Source: Rhizomys pruinosus
Taxonomy: Eukaryota; Chordata; Mammalia; Rodentia; Spalacidae
Reading direction: 5' to 3'
DNA length: 64,000 nt
Assembly (NCBI GenBank): GCA_009823505.1
Contig: VZQC01011955.1
Location: forward strand, 777,497 to 841,496
Program-made: the position numbers and the translations under genes
Shown here: one piece after another, positions 45,801 through 55,910 of the stretch
How positions within the stretch are numbered: position 1 is the stretch's first letter
Layout of the letters: the number at the start of each line of letters is the position of its first letter
Notes under the pieces: model-generated
Databases searched by the model: none
What the model saw: the letters and a program-made list of their open reading frames with translations, nothing else
Told to the model about the DNA's origin: nothing

Positions 45801-48800
45801 AGAGAAATGAGGTTGGTGTAATATCTCATGGTAACCGATCAATCCCCTGAGAGCAAGAATTTGCCCCTTTCACCTTTTCAAGAGACTTCTGCCTCCATCC
45901 CAAATTCCTCTCTCCACCCCCCTCCCCCCCCCAATCTGCTGCATTTGCTTCACTGAAGAATTAAACTTCAGCCTGGGTTTTAGTGAGGACAAACTACATG
46001 TTAAATGCTTCTCCTGTTGTAGAGAAGTAGGAAAGTGGGTAGAGACCTCCCTTGATTTAAATCCCAGCCATATGGCCTTGAACTAATTATGTTTTTTTCT
46101 TTTCTTTTTTTTTTGGGATGTATAATGAATGTACTGTCTGCAATGTAGGTTGGTGCACCTGTGTCATGCAATGCTGAGAGGTCAGAAGAGGGTGTTAGAT
46201 TCCCCTGGACACTGGCAGTTTAACGATGGTCCCAGCCCACCATGTGGGTGCTGGGGATCGACCACGGGGTTCCTCTGCAAGAGCGGTCGCTCTTAACTGC
46301 TAGGCCAATCTCTCCAGCCCTGAAATCTAATTATTATTTTTTTTAAATATTTATTTATTTATTTATATATTTTATTTATTTATTTGTGTTGTGTGAATGT
46401 TGGCACCCATATGGGCCTATGTCCGAGGAGGTCAGAAAGAGGGGTGGATTCCCCTGGAACTGGAGTTAAAGACGGTTCTTAGCCACCATGTGGTGCTGGA
46501 ATCGAACCGGGTCCTCTGCAAGAGCAGTGGCAACTCTTAATGGCAGCCATCTCCAGCCCCTGAAACTAATTATTTAACCCCTTTGGTCCTTGGGTTTTCT
46601 TATTTTGCTAATGGCAGTAAGAGTGGTTGGCGTTCTTATTCTTTTTTTTTTTTTTTTTTCCTATTAGACTTTTTTCATTTTTTAACAATAAGTAATAATT
46701 TATGAGTACAAGCATCCTTCATGTAAAACCAATTTGCAAGCAGTTGTGCCCAAACCCACACAGCTCAAGGGTCCCACCATCCAGCTGGGGGGCTTGTATG
46801 TTCAATCAAGTTGATCAAATAAGTGTCCAGTCTATATTGCTGTAGTTTCACCATTCACCCAATCGCAGTCCTTACATTCTACCACACCCCCTCTTCTGCA
46901 GATTGTTTCCTAGGCTTAGAAAAGGGGCACAGGTAGACGAGAAGCAAAACAGTCTACTTTCTCTGGAGCTGTCGTTTTGGACTCTGGTCAATTCTGGCTG
47001 TTTCCTGGGCTGACATTTTGTCCAGGAGTAACCTTTTAGTCCTACTAATGAAGCACAGGCAATTAGATATATAGGTATTTAAACAGTATTAATTGTTATG
47101 GTAGGCTACTTTGGTATAGACACAGATATTTGGATGGTATGTTAATCTATGAATTACATTTTTTTCTGTAAAATATGACAGGGTCTTACTGTGGCTTATA
47201 ATATCTCCTAACCGCTAGAATCCTCTAGCGGTTAGGAGATATTATAAGCTTGTGGCATCAGCCATGGGTTATATTCCTCCAAGGAGAGAGCTAATAGCCA
47301 AGTTCGGAAGCTGAACCAGAAGCATTTACCATGTTAATGGATGTTCATAACAGGAGTAGCATCCGTATACGCACTAGTAAGCCTAGGTGTGCTGTTGTAG
47401 CTGGGAGCACAGGCTGCAGAGCCAACTGCCAGGGTTTGGACACCAGTCAGACATTTCAGGATTGCTAGCTTTGGGCAAGTAATTTAGCTCCATCTTTTCC
47501 AGTGCTACTTCTGAACTGGAAGTAATAATGCCACTTGTCCCTTTGGGCTGTCATGAGAACTAAGCTGAGAAGCTAGTGAAGCACCTATCACAGTGTAAGT
47601 ACTGAGTACATGGTATCTATTAGGACATGTTTATTATTTTTGCTCTTTTATCCATTTTGCTTTTAAATCTCTCAGAAAAAAAGAAAAATCTCTCAGGAGC
47701 TGGGTATGGCGGCACACACCTTTAATCCTAGCACTCAGGAGGTGGACGCAGGCAGAGCTCTTGAGATCAAAACCAGCCTGGTCTATATAGTGAGTCCCAG
47801 GCCAGCATCTCAAGGCCTCCCTCCCCCCATAAAACAAACAAACAAAAAAGACATAAGTTCTTATGGAGACAATGTCTTCCTAACTTAAGATCTAAAAAGA
47901 ATATAATTTGGGGGCTGGAGAGACGGCTCAGCAGTTAAGAGCATTGGCTGCTCTTGCAGAGGACCTGGGTTTAGTTCCCAGCACCCACATGGCAGCTAAC
48001 CAGCTGTCTGTAACTCCTGTTGTAGGGGATCTGATGCCTTCTTCTGGTCTCCATGGGTCCTGCATGCACATCATGCAGGCAAAACACATACACATAAAAT
48101 ATAAATAAATGTCTTTGAGGGTATCAATTTCAGGTTAGCAAATCGATTTGGAGAACGGACTGAGTCGTTTATAGGAGACACTAAGATCACCTAATATGGT
48201 CCCAGTACCTAAGGAGTATGATGTCTAGGAGAGGAGAAGGTGACGTATGACTGTTGCCATAGCTTAAAGCATAAAGTATGAAACAGTTATCATATGTAAT
48301 GTAGTTTGGATGTTGGAAAATGCTTTCTAAAGGATGCTGGGTGTTGAAGGGTGGAGAGGATTTGGCCATGCAAAGAGATAATGAGAAAATATGTAGAAAT
48401 AATCATGTTTGAGGTGACTTGGCCTGGACAGAAGAGGACTGCATCAGGAGAGGAGCAGGCGAACAGTTGCAGAGGTCAGCAGGGTAAGTTGGAAGCAGGT
48501 CACTGAAGACCTAGAATCTTCATTTTGTAAGATAGCTACCAACAGTGTTGTCTTGGAAAAGATCCTGAGACTAGTGGAGACTTCATTAGTGGTGGGTGCC
48601 ACAGGGGTAGGAAAACATGAGTGCTGATCCACGTTGTATGCAATGCCTGTGGAGATCAGAAGAGGGCATCAGATCCTCTGGAACTGGAGTTAGGACGGTT
48701 TGATAGCCAGCATGTGGGTTCTGGGAACTGAGCTCAGGTCCTCTGCAAAAGTAGTTAGTACACTTGCTGAGACATCTCCAGCCCCATGCCATGTCTTTCT

Positions 48801-51800
48801 GGGTAACAATAAGAAAGCAGGCTTGGGCTGGAGAGATGGCCTAGCGGTTAAGATTACCGACTGCTCTTGCAGAGGACCTGGGTTTGATCCCCCAGCACCC
48901 ACATGGCGGCTAAGAACCGTCTGTAATTCCAATTCCAGGAGAACTCCAGTTCCAGGCAATCTGAGACCCTCTTCTAACGTCCGCGGCATTGCACGACACG
49001 GGTGCACAAACATACATGCAGACAGTTCATTCATACACATATAAAAATAAAATTAAAAAAAAAAGATTAAAAAAAAAAAGAAAGCAGGCTGAGCATGGGC
49101 CAAGGAGCAAGCCAGTAAGGAGTGTTCCTCCATGGCCTATGCTTCAGCTCCTACCTCCAGGTTCCTGCCCTGAGTTCCTACCTTAGACTCCCTAAGTGAT
49201 GATCTGTGACCCAGGAAATTAAGATAAATCAACCCTTTCCTCCCCAAGTTGGTATTTGTTAGAGAGTTTTGTCACAGCAATTGAAAGCAAACTAGAACAG
49301 TGACCCAGGGGAAGTTGGTTGATCACTCTCCATTTTAGTTTCCTGGTCTATCGTATGTGAATAATCATGAAGTATTTCATCTGACTGGAAGGAGCAAGTG
49401 GGGTAGTACATCCAAAGTATATGCAATTGTCTAGCTTAATGCAGCCACTGGGTAAATGCTGGTTATGAATGCTGTCATCAGTCACCCATACAAAGCTGGT
49501 GAGGAGCCTGTGGAGTTTCAAGGCTAAGTCTCAAGTCAATGTTGATGGTGGCAGGGGGAGTGGAAGTGGAAGGGGAGGGCTAGAGCTAAAAACATGGTCA
49601 GATTGCTCATGAAGACCTGAGTATGGGAGGCACGGGAAGGTAGGTCCTGCGTATTGCATGGGCTTAGGAACAGTGTCAGAGTGGTTCAGGAAGAAGGGCC
49701 AAGCGGCCCACAGTGAAGAGCAATTTTTGGCAATGTCTGTGTGCTGATCTTAGTTTCTGCTTTGGCAGGTACCCCGAACCTCAGAAATTTATATCCATCG
49801 AAGTGGTCGAACTGCCCGTGCTACCAATGAAGGCCTCAGCTTGATGCTGATTGGGCCTGAAGATGTAATCAACTTTAAGAAGATTTACAAAACTCTCAAG
49901 AAAGATGAAGACATACCACTGTTCCCGGTTCAGTCCAAGTACATGGATGTAGTCAAGGTGAAAATGAAAGTTATACTCCGGTGTCCTGCCCCCTCAGCCT
50001 GTGCAACTGAGGAATGGTTTGGCCTACAGCCTGGAATCTTCACCCACCCACTCCTCCCATCTCTCTCTCTTTTTTTAATTTTATTTACTTTTTTTATGTG
50101 TATGAATGCACTATCTGCATGCAGGTTTGTGTACCCGTGTCATGCAATGCTGTGGTCAGAAGAGGGTCTCAGATTCCCCTGGAACTGGAGTCAAAGACGG
50201 TTCTTAGCCGCCATGTGGGTGCTGGGGATCGAACCCGGGTCCTCTGCAAGAGTAGTTGGCGCTCTTAACCGCTAGGCCATCTCTCCAGCCCCATCCTCCC
50301 ATTCTTCTTACAGTGAGCCTGGCCACATGGACATCTGTCAGAGGCTGTGAGCAATAAAGTAAATTGTCTCTGAGGCAGACACTAAAGGTTTGTTGTAGCC
50401 CTGAAGCAGGCAACAGTAAGGCCCGTATGGAGATTTGAATGAGAATGTCCATCACAGTCTCAAAGTATTCGGACATTTTGTCTACAGTTGGTGGCACTGT
50501 TTTTGGAGGTCTTACAAGATGTGCTGGAGGAAGCACATCACGGGGGTGGGCTTTAGAGGGTTCTTAAAGCCTTGCCAACCTCTAGTCATGCTCTGCTTCC
50601 TGTGCCTGCTTGAAGATGTTTTATAAGTTCCCTTGGTTGTGGTGGTTCTATCACAGCAACAGTTTTTTTTTGGTCTTTTTGAGAAAGGGTCTCCCTGTAG
50701 CTCTGGCTGTCCTGGAACTCACTATTGTAGACCAGGCTGGCCTTGAACTCACAAAGATCCACCTGCCTCTGCCTCCCAACTAGCTTTATCTTAACTTAGT
50801 AGATATTCCCTATGTATGACTGTTCACTATGGCTACGTGTGTCTGGGACTGATTTGGGCTGGTTCTTCCCAGAGGTTCACCAGCTTCTATGTAGGCCAAG
50901 CCCAGGCAAAAATTGACTTATAAATAGGCTGGTAAGCATATGGTTATGAGGTTGGGAGAAGAGCTTTCATCCCACAGCAGAGATGAGGGAGAAGAGACGA
51001 TGGAGTTCCAGGAATTGGGGAGGCAAAAAATGTTGGTTCAAGGGCTGGTGACTACTTTGCCATGAGTGGACTGTTAGCTGTATGGGGACTTGTGGCAGAT
51101 GATAGAAGGAAAGAGAGTCGAGAATTGTTTGGGAGTCAGCAAGCCACCCCAGCTTTCCACGGTCTCTTATCCCCATTACACACAATCTCTCCCATTTAGG
51201 GGTGAGGAGGCTATTATGTCACTGCACTCTGACCTCAAAACTCAGGATAGTTATGGAAGCTAGATGTGACATCTGGGGAACAAGTTCACTCTGGACCACT
51301 TATAATTTGGCAAATCAGCCTGGCACAGTCTTCCAAGGGGCTTTTGTGGTTGTGTGTGTCTGTGTAGTGATTTTCCCCTAGGCTTTTGTGGTTGTGTGTC
51401 TTGTGTAGTGATTTTCCCATGAGCTTTTATCCATCCGGAACCGAACCTGGACAAATGGGTTTCAGTAGGGTTTGAGCTGAATCCCACTGGTCTCTGATCT
51501 CAAGAACATTTTAAATGTTGCTGAGAGGCCTGAACCCTCTATCAGATGACTATCTGCTGTTACTGTCTCCCCAGGAGCGGATCCGTTTAGCTCGGCAGAT
51601 TGAGAAAGCTGAGTATCGGAACTTCCAGGCTTGTCTGCACAACTCTTGGATTGAGCAGGCAGCGGCTGCCCTCGAGATTGAGCTAGAAGAAGAGATGTAC
51701 AAAGGTACTCTGGGCTGGCTGGGAAGTGATGCGGTTGTTTTCCCTTCAGTGCTCTCCTGGTCGGAACTGCCCTTACTGTTGGTCCTGACAGAAACTGCAA

Positions 51801-53089
51801 GGCTCCCTTTTCTTGGCTCTGGGCTCATCTCCGATGAGCCAAATGCTCTGGGCCTTCAGTCCTTCTGGGTTGCCTATTGTCTACAGTCTTCAGCTGTCTC
51901 ATGGACAGGCCGTGGCATCAATGGCTGGGAGCTAGATGTCTGTGTTTAATGAAGCCTGTTCTCTTAACTGGCAAGCAGAAAGCATGATACGTTCAGGTTG
52001 TTATCGTTACTACTGCACCTGGTTTCCAAGGAAACACAGCACTTGAACTTCTCCAGTTTCTTGGCATAAACTGAGTAGGAATTAATAACCTTTTATATGT
52101 GGGAACTACAGGTTCACAGAGAGGATTTTGTGTAACAAAACAGCTCTACTAGCAGGCTTATCTGCACCTCCTCTGTGGGGGCTAGAGGTGTAGGAAGGGT
52201 TCAAGGGTGAGACTGCATGGCCCTGCTTAGGAGAGCTGAGAACAGCAAAACTGTGGCCTGGACTCTTTCCTCATCACCAGTGACACAGCTCAGAGCTGCA
52301 GTGCTAGTTTCTCAGTAGACAGACTTGCTGAGCAGTATGGGAGGCAGGAACGAGGGGCTTACAGTGACCCTGTCCTTGTAGCTCAGCCTGGGGACTCAGA
52401 GACATGGAGGCTCAGCTTTCCTTCCTGAGGTTAGGCCTGGGTAGGAACTTAGTGGTGCCTACCTCTGTGTGCAGTCAACAGCACTGTGGTGCAAAGAACT
52501 GTCTGCTCTCCAGAGGGCTTTGTGAAGAGCAGCGAATACCTGTAGTCCAGCAGGAACACAGACCTTAAGTCAGGAGGTATGGGTTCTGATGTCTGACAGC
52601 TAGCTTTGTGAGTCATGTGACTCCTCTAAGCCCCAGCTGCCTTATCTGTAAATTGAAACTAGGTCCTGTCTGAGTTTGGTAAGGAATAAAGGAAAGTGAT
52701 CCCTCCTCACCAGAAGCTAGCCATTCGTGGCTCTGGCTATCAAGTCACCATTAGATTAGCAGTCAAAAGCAGAGAAGTCTCTTCGTGTCCTAGTAACAGA
52801 ATCTTGTTTCTGTGTGTTTCAAGGAGGAAAAGCTGACCAGCGAGAAGAGCGGCGGCGACAAAAGCAAATGAAGATCCTGAAGAAGGAGCTGCGCCAGCTG
52901 CTTTCCCAGCCCCTGTTCCAGGAGAACTTGAGGACCAAATACCCCACACAGTCTGGCAGGATGCCCCCGCCCATGGCAGCCCCAAGGAGTGTTGAGTCTG
53001 CACTGAGCTGCCTGTCCAAACAGAAGAGGAAGAAGAAGCAGCCAAAGGAACATCGGGAAGCAGCACAGCCAAGTACAAGTGCGAGTTAA
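37303..53089 (+). CDS. Ddx24: ATP-dependent DEAD-box RNA helicase DDX24 (complete, 8 coding exons)
   Basis: DDX24 is a nucleolar ATP-dependent RNA helicase implicated in ribosome biogenesis and in restraining innate RNA signalling (family knowledge). Exons 37303-38014, 39817-40308, 41645-41798, 42078-42593, 43852-43927, 49769-49957, 51575-51704 and 52824-53089 join in frame to 844 residues, close to the roughly 860 of human DDX24. Motifs: Q-type FSAPTPIQ; I AETGSGKT (235-242); Ia PTREL (382-386); Ib TPGR (431-434); II DEAD (458-461); III SAT (494-496); IV SLVFANS; V ATDVAARGLD (630-639); VI HRSGRTAR (660-667). A Lys/Glu-rich N-terminus and an acidic insert between motifs I and Ia are DDX24 traits. 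The C-terminus is basic (SKQKRKKKQPK). The ATG is five bases after the exon 2 acceptor. All introns are GT-AG. Confidence 0.98.
38305..39155. repeat. Intron 2 SINEs and (AAAT)n
   Basis: Reverse B1 fragment at 38,305-38,375; plus-strand B1 at 38,970-39,110 with an (AAAT)n run at 39,107-39,155. The rest of intron 2 is AT-rich with no exon seen. A (TCCC)n tract lies at 39,412-39,478. Confidence 0.85.
39817..40308 (+). CDS. Ddx24: Ddx24 coding exon 2
   Basis: Residues 238-401. Completes GSGKT, then an acidic, low-complexity insert of about 100 residues, then PLLGLVLTPTRELAVQ (motif Ia). Acceptor TTCTAAG, donor GTGAGC. Confidence 0.97.
40545..41080. mobile_element. Intron 3 SINEs: reverse B1 and plus B2
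   Basis: B1 minus at 40,545-40,672 (AATAGGGTCTCTCTGTAGCC). B2 plus at 40,855-41,080 (CAGGCTGGAGAGATAGTTC to CACTCATACACATT and an A-rich tail). Confidence 0.88.
41645..41798 (+). CDS. Ddx24: Ddx24 coding exon 3
   Basis: Residues 402-452. Reads GIKTAILVGGMSTQKQQ (GG motif) and IATPGRLWEL (motif Ib). Acceptor TTCTGTAG, donor GTGAGA. Confidence 0.97.
42078..42593 (+). CDS. Ddx24: Ddx24 coding exon 4
   Basis: Residues 453-624. CLVVDEADRMVEKGHF (motif II), VFSATLT (III), then the start of the second RecA-like domain with PGRSLVFANSISCIKRL (IV). Acceptor ATCTTCAG, donor GTAAGT. Confidence 0.98.
42786..42905 (-). mobile_element. Reverse B1 fragment with a long T run
   Basis: About 30 T, then TAGCCTCAGCTGGCCTGTAA to GTGCTGGGATTAAAGTGC, in intron 5. 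The rest of intron 5 to 43,851 has no recognised element. Confidence 0.85.
43852..43927 (+). CDS. Ddx24: Ddx24 coding exon 5
   Basis: Residues 625-650. CVLLATDVAARGLDIPK (motif V) through VIHYQ. Only 76 bases. Acceptor CCATCACAG, donor GTATGA. Confidence 0.97.
44418..44806. mobile_element. Intron 6 SINEs: plus B1 then reverse B2
   Basis: B1 at 44,418-44,578 (ACTGGGCATGGTGGTTGCA). B2 minus at 44,590-44,806 (TTATGTGTATAAGTGTATTG to GCCATCTCTCTAGCCC). Confidence 0.85.
45035..45583 (+). mobile_element. Tandem pair of B2 SINEs with three copies of one target site
   Basis: B2 at 45,035-45,300 and again at 45,323-45,580. ATTAAAGTCTTCGTTTG stands before the first (45,019-45,035) and after the second (45,584-45,600), with GTCCTTCGTTTG between. 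The second copy has many one-base insertions. Confidence 0.85.
46100..46560 (-). mobile_element. Two reverse B2 SINEs
   Basis: 46,100-46,320 (GGGATGTATAATGAATG to CCAATCTCTCCAGCCC) and 46,330-46,560 (TTGTGTGAATGTTGGCACCC). AACTAATTAT-like text lies before, between and after. Indel-rich. Confidence 0.8.
46561..47193. other. Intron 6, unclassified
   Basis: A T run at about 46,642-46,660, then roughly 500 bases with no gene-like or SINE-like text that I recognise. 46,665-47,060 may be an old interspersed repeat. Confidence 0.4.
47194..47249. repeat. Perfect palindrome, 26-bp arms with a 4-base spacer
   Basis: The left arm 47,194-47,219 (GCTTATAATATCTCCTAACC...) is exactly complementary to the right arm 47,224-47,249, with ATCC between. 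RNA or single-stranded DNA here would fold into a 26-bp hairpin. Lies in Ddx24 intron 6. Confidence 0.97.
47695..48115 (+). mobile_element. Intron 6: plus B1, then plus B2
   Basis: B1 at 47,695-47,850 (GCTGGGTATGGCGGCACACA). B2 at 47,910-48,115 (GGGGGCTGGAGAGACGGCTC to ACATAAAATATAAATAAATG). Confidence 0.9.
48625..48785 (-). mobile_element. B2-type SINE, reverse
   Basis: TTGTATGCAATGCCTGTGG through GAGACATCTCCAGCCCC. Confidence 0.8.
48824..49077 (+). mobile_element. B2 SINE inserted within R1, with target-site duplication
   Basis: GGGCTGGAGAGATGGCCTAG to an A-rich tail. AAGAAAGCAGGCT at 48,811-48,823 is repeated exactly at 49,078-49,090, a 13-base duplication. Confidence 0.92.
49078..49302. 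repeat. R1 repeat, copy 4 (3' half)
   Basis: GCAGGCTGAGCATGGGCC through GCAAACTAGAACAG, matching the right half of the copy at 62-472. The rest of the intron to 49,768 holds nothing recognised. Confidence 0.8.
49769..49957 (+). CDS. Ddx24: Ddx24 coding exon 6
   Basis: Residues 651-713. VPRTSEIYIHRSGRTARA (motif VI), then LMLIGPEDVINFKKIYKT. Acceptor CTTTGGCAG, donor GTGAAA. Confidence 0.97.
50070..50785 (-). mobile_element. Intron 7: reverse B2 and reverse B1
   Basis: B2 at 50,070-50,292 (TTTATGTGTATGAATGCAC to AGGCCATCTCTCCAGCCCC). B1 at 50,665-50,785 (TTTTTGAGAAAGGGTCTCCC). Between and after them no exon is seen. Confidence 0.9.
51338..51420. repeat. About 45-base tandem duplication
   Basis: GGCTTTTGTGGTTGTGTGT ... 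GTGTAGTGATTTTCCC occurs twice in a row in Ddx24 intron 7. Confidence 0.85.
51575..51704 (+). CDS. Ddx24: Ddx24 coding exon 7
   Basis: Residues 714-756. ERIRLARQIEKAEYRNFQAC, then LEIELEEEMYK. Acceptor GTCTCCCCAG, donor GTACTC. Intron 8 (51,705-52,823) shows no recognised repeat. Confidence 0.97.
52824..53089 (+). CDS. Ddx24: Ddx24 last coding exon
   Basis: Residues 757-844. GGKADQREERRRQKQMKIL is a basic, likely helical segment. It ends in a lysine-rich stretch and PSTSAS before TAA at 53,087-53,089. Acceptor GTTTCAAG. Confidence 0.97.
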
Positions 53090-53312
53090 CTGCCTTGGTC
53101 CCAATGCAGCCCCTCCCTCCCGTTGTCTGTGAAAGCCTTCCCACTCCGGAGTGACTGCACCCCACCATCCACCTGGGGAAATCTCCCGCTCTTCCACCCC
53201 ATAGCAAGAAAGACCTCATGCAGACTTGTGTAGTGGAATAAGAATTCTACCCAGCGGCTCTATCTGTATTCCGTGTGTACTGGCTTCTCTGTGTTCACCT
53301 TGATTTCCCCAA

Positions 53313-53318
53313 ATTAAA
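53313..53318 (+). promoter_or_regulatory. Ddx24: Ddx24 poly(A) signal ATTAAA
   Basis: The variant signal ATTAAA, 224 bases after the stop codon. The cleavage site would fall at the very start of the 37-bp minisatellite. Confidence 0.8.
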
Positions 53319-53330
53319 AAGTGGGCGCTG

Positions 53331-54295
53331 GAGTGTCATTCTGGTACTTAGAGCTGGAAGCTGCAGGGAGTGTCATTCTGGTACTTAGAGCTGGAAGCTG
53401 CAGGGAGTGTCATTCTGGTACTTAGAGCTGGAAGCTGCAGGGAGTGTCATTCTGGTACTTAGAGCTGGAAGCTGCAGGGAGTGTCATTCTGGTACTTAAC
53501 AGCTGGAAGCTACAGGGAGTGTCATTCTGGTACTTAGAGCTAGAAGCTACAGGGAGTGTCATTCTGGTACTAAGAGCTGGAAGCTGCAGTGAGTGTCACT
53601 CTGGTACTTAGAGCTGGAAGCTGCAGGGAGTGTCATTCTGGTACTAAGAGCTGGAAGCTGCAGGGAGTGTCATTCTGGTACTTAGAGCTGGAAGCTGCAG
53701 GAAGTGTCATTCTAGTACTTAGAGCTGAAAGCTGCAGGGAGTGTCACTCTGGTACTAAGAGCTGGAAGCTGCAGTGAGTGTCACTCTGGTACTTAGAGCT
53801 GGAAGCTACAGGGAGTGTCATTCTTGTACTTAGAGCTGGAAGCTGCAGGGAGTGTCACTCTGGTACTAACAGGTGGAAGCTGCAGGGAGTGTCATTCTGG
53901 TACTTAGCAGCTGGAAGCTGCAGGGAGTGTCATTCTGGTACTAAGAGCTGGAAGCTGCAGGGAGTGTCATTCTGGTACTAAGAGCTGGAAGCTGCAGGGA
54001 GTGTCACTCTAGTACTTAACAGCTGGAAGCTACAGGTAGTGTCATTCTGGTACTAAGAGCTGGAAGCTGCAGGGAGTGTCACTCTGGTACTTAGAGCTGG
54101 AAGCTGCAGAGAGTGTCATTCTGGTACTTAGAGCTGGAAGCTGCAGGGAGTGTCATTCTGGTACTTAGAGCTGGAAGCTACAGGGAGTGTCATTCTGGTA
54201 CTTAGAGCTGGAAGCTGCAGGGAGTGTCATTCTGCTACTTAGAGCTGGAAGCTGCAGGGAGTGTCATTCTGCTACTTAGAGCTGGAAGCTGCAGG
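53331..54295. repeat. 37-bp minisatellite, about 26 copies
   Basis: Unit start GAGTGTCATTCTGGTACTTA, unit end GAGCTGGAAGCTGCAGG. I counted 26 unit starts. A few units are 38 bases long (TTAACAGCTGG or TTAGCAGCTGG) and one or two are 36 or less, with shared variants such as GTCACTC and CTACAGG. Open frames here are artefacts of the repeat. Confidence 0.97.
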
Positions 54296-54299
54296 GCTG

Positions 54300-55260
54300 A
54301 GGAGGAAGGCGTTTGCTTTATTATTAATTTAGACATTCCCCGGACCAACACAGTGCTCGTTCCTTGATGAGGGGAACAGTGTCAGGGCTCTGGCCACAAG
54401 TCACTACATCATAACACTGTGGGGTCCTTAGCAGGTGTTCTTGCCCTTCATCACAGCAGCAGAATACCAGCTCCTTGCTGTGGCACACTGCAAGGCTGCT
54501 CTTTTGTCTGAGCCACCCTGGAAGGTGGACAGACAGGAGCTTGCTGTCCATGAACCTCCCTTAGCTGACAGCTCACAGTTAGCGGACAGCTCACAGTTGC
54601 AAATCTGCTGGGTAAGGAGGGAAAGCCCTCGGTACGGGCCGAGTTCCTACCCATTATTCCATGCATCTTTTATTGCAGCCTTTTTACAAAACAGGCTTTT
54701 CTCTCAGATGGGATTGCCTTTTTGTCCATTCTGGAACCCTGTTTTCTTCCCTCTAGGAGGGACGGTGCTCTTGAGTGCATACCTCAGTGCTGTGTTACCC
54801 TCCTGGAGTACTGGCTGCACTGTGTTTTCGCAGAGCTCCCAGGGTGGAGGCCCTCTACTCTTGGTTTGAGGCCTAGTGCAAATGCACACTGCAGAATGGG
54901 GTCAGTCTGGCTGGCAGCCACAGATGCCACAGCCTAGGAGCAGCACAGGCTTCTGCACAGCTCAGCCTGGGCTGTAAGATGGATACCCGTTGGTACAGTT
55001 CAGATGCTTGGCTTGAGAGGTTCTGTGGGTTTGAATAGAGTACATTGGTGAACATAAATATCCCAAGATCTAAGAAACCCACACAGCCAGGTTGTGAGGT
55101 GGCTAAGCATGGGTTTGGTCTCACTGTTGACCAAGTGCCTGACATTAAGACACGTCTTTTCCCCCAGGGCACCTGAAGTTGAGCCCAAGGCCTCACACAC
55201 TGGGCAAGCACTCTACTACTGGGTTGTATTGCCTAGCTCTTAGATACGTAAAAAAATAAA
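54300..55260. other. Convergent intergenic DNA; possible distal 3' end of Otub2
   Basis: TTTATT at about 54,317-54,322 reads AATAAA on the minus strand and could be a distal Otub2 poly(A) signal, giving a 3'UTR of about 4.5 kb. No coding exon recognised. Confidence 0.35.
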
Positions 55261-55370
55261 TTTGTGTGTATGATGTGGTGGAGTTGGGGTAGAGAGCTAC
55301 CCATGCATGGAGAGCAGTTGATTTTCTACCTCCCTCTTGATGTGGGTTCTGGGGATCCAGCTCAGGTCAG

Positions 55371-55690
55371 GCTAGCATGGCAGGCACTCACACCCTCAGG
55401 TCGTTGGCTAGCATGGCAGGCACTCACACCCTCAGGTCGTTGGCTAGCATGGCAGGCACTCACACCCTCAGGTCGTCGGCTAGCATGTCAGGTACTCACA
55501 CCCTTAGGTCGTCAGCTAGCATGGCAGGCAGTCACACCCTCAGGTGGTTGGCTAGCATGGCAGGCACTCACACCCTCAGGTCGTCAGCTAGCATGGCAGG
55601 CACTCACACCCTCAGGTCGTCGGCTAGCATGGCAGGCACTCACACCCTCAGGTCGTCGGCTAGCATGGCAGGCACTCACCCTTAGGCCGT
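55371..55690. repeat. 36-bp minisatellite, about 9 copies
   Basis: GCTAGCATGGCAGGCACTCA starts at 55,371, 55,407, 55,443, 55,479, 55,515, 55,551, 55,587, 55,623 and 55,659. The preceding GGTTCTGGGGATCCAGCTC and following CCCTTAGGCCGTCTGAC resemble the head of a reverse tRNA-derived SINE, so the unit seems to have grown inside one. As 36 is a multiple of three, an open frame runs through it by chance. Confidence 0.95.
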
Positions 55691-55769
55691 CTGACTGGCC
55701 CTTTGAATTTTGAAAGGTTTCACAAAAGTCCAGGCAGGCCTTAAACCTGAGATCCTCCTGCCTCAGCTT

Positions 55770-55910
55770 CTTTAGAGACAGGGTTTCCCCTGTAGCCCCA
55801 GCTGGCCTGGAACTCATTATGCAAACCAGGCTGGCCTTGAACTCAGAGATCTGCCTGCCTCTGCCTCCTGAATGGTAGGATTAAAGGCGTGTGCCACCAC
55901 ACCCGGCTGC
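55770..55910 (-). mobile_element. B1 SINE
   Basis: TTTAGAGACAGGGTTTCCCC through GGATTAAAGGCGTGTGCC. 55,911-56,545 shows nothing recognised. Confidence 0.92.

Noticed and set aside
53331..54295. Regular repeat array as a CRISPR array or coding repeat protein
   Set aside because: Units are directly head to tail without unique spacers, and 37 is not a multiple of three. It is a vertebrate minisatellite.
55264..55713. 149-residue repetitive protein
   Set aside because: The frame exists only because a 36-bp minisatellite has no stop in that phase. No start context or conserved domain.
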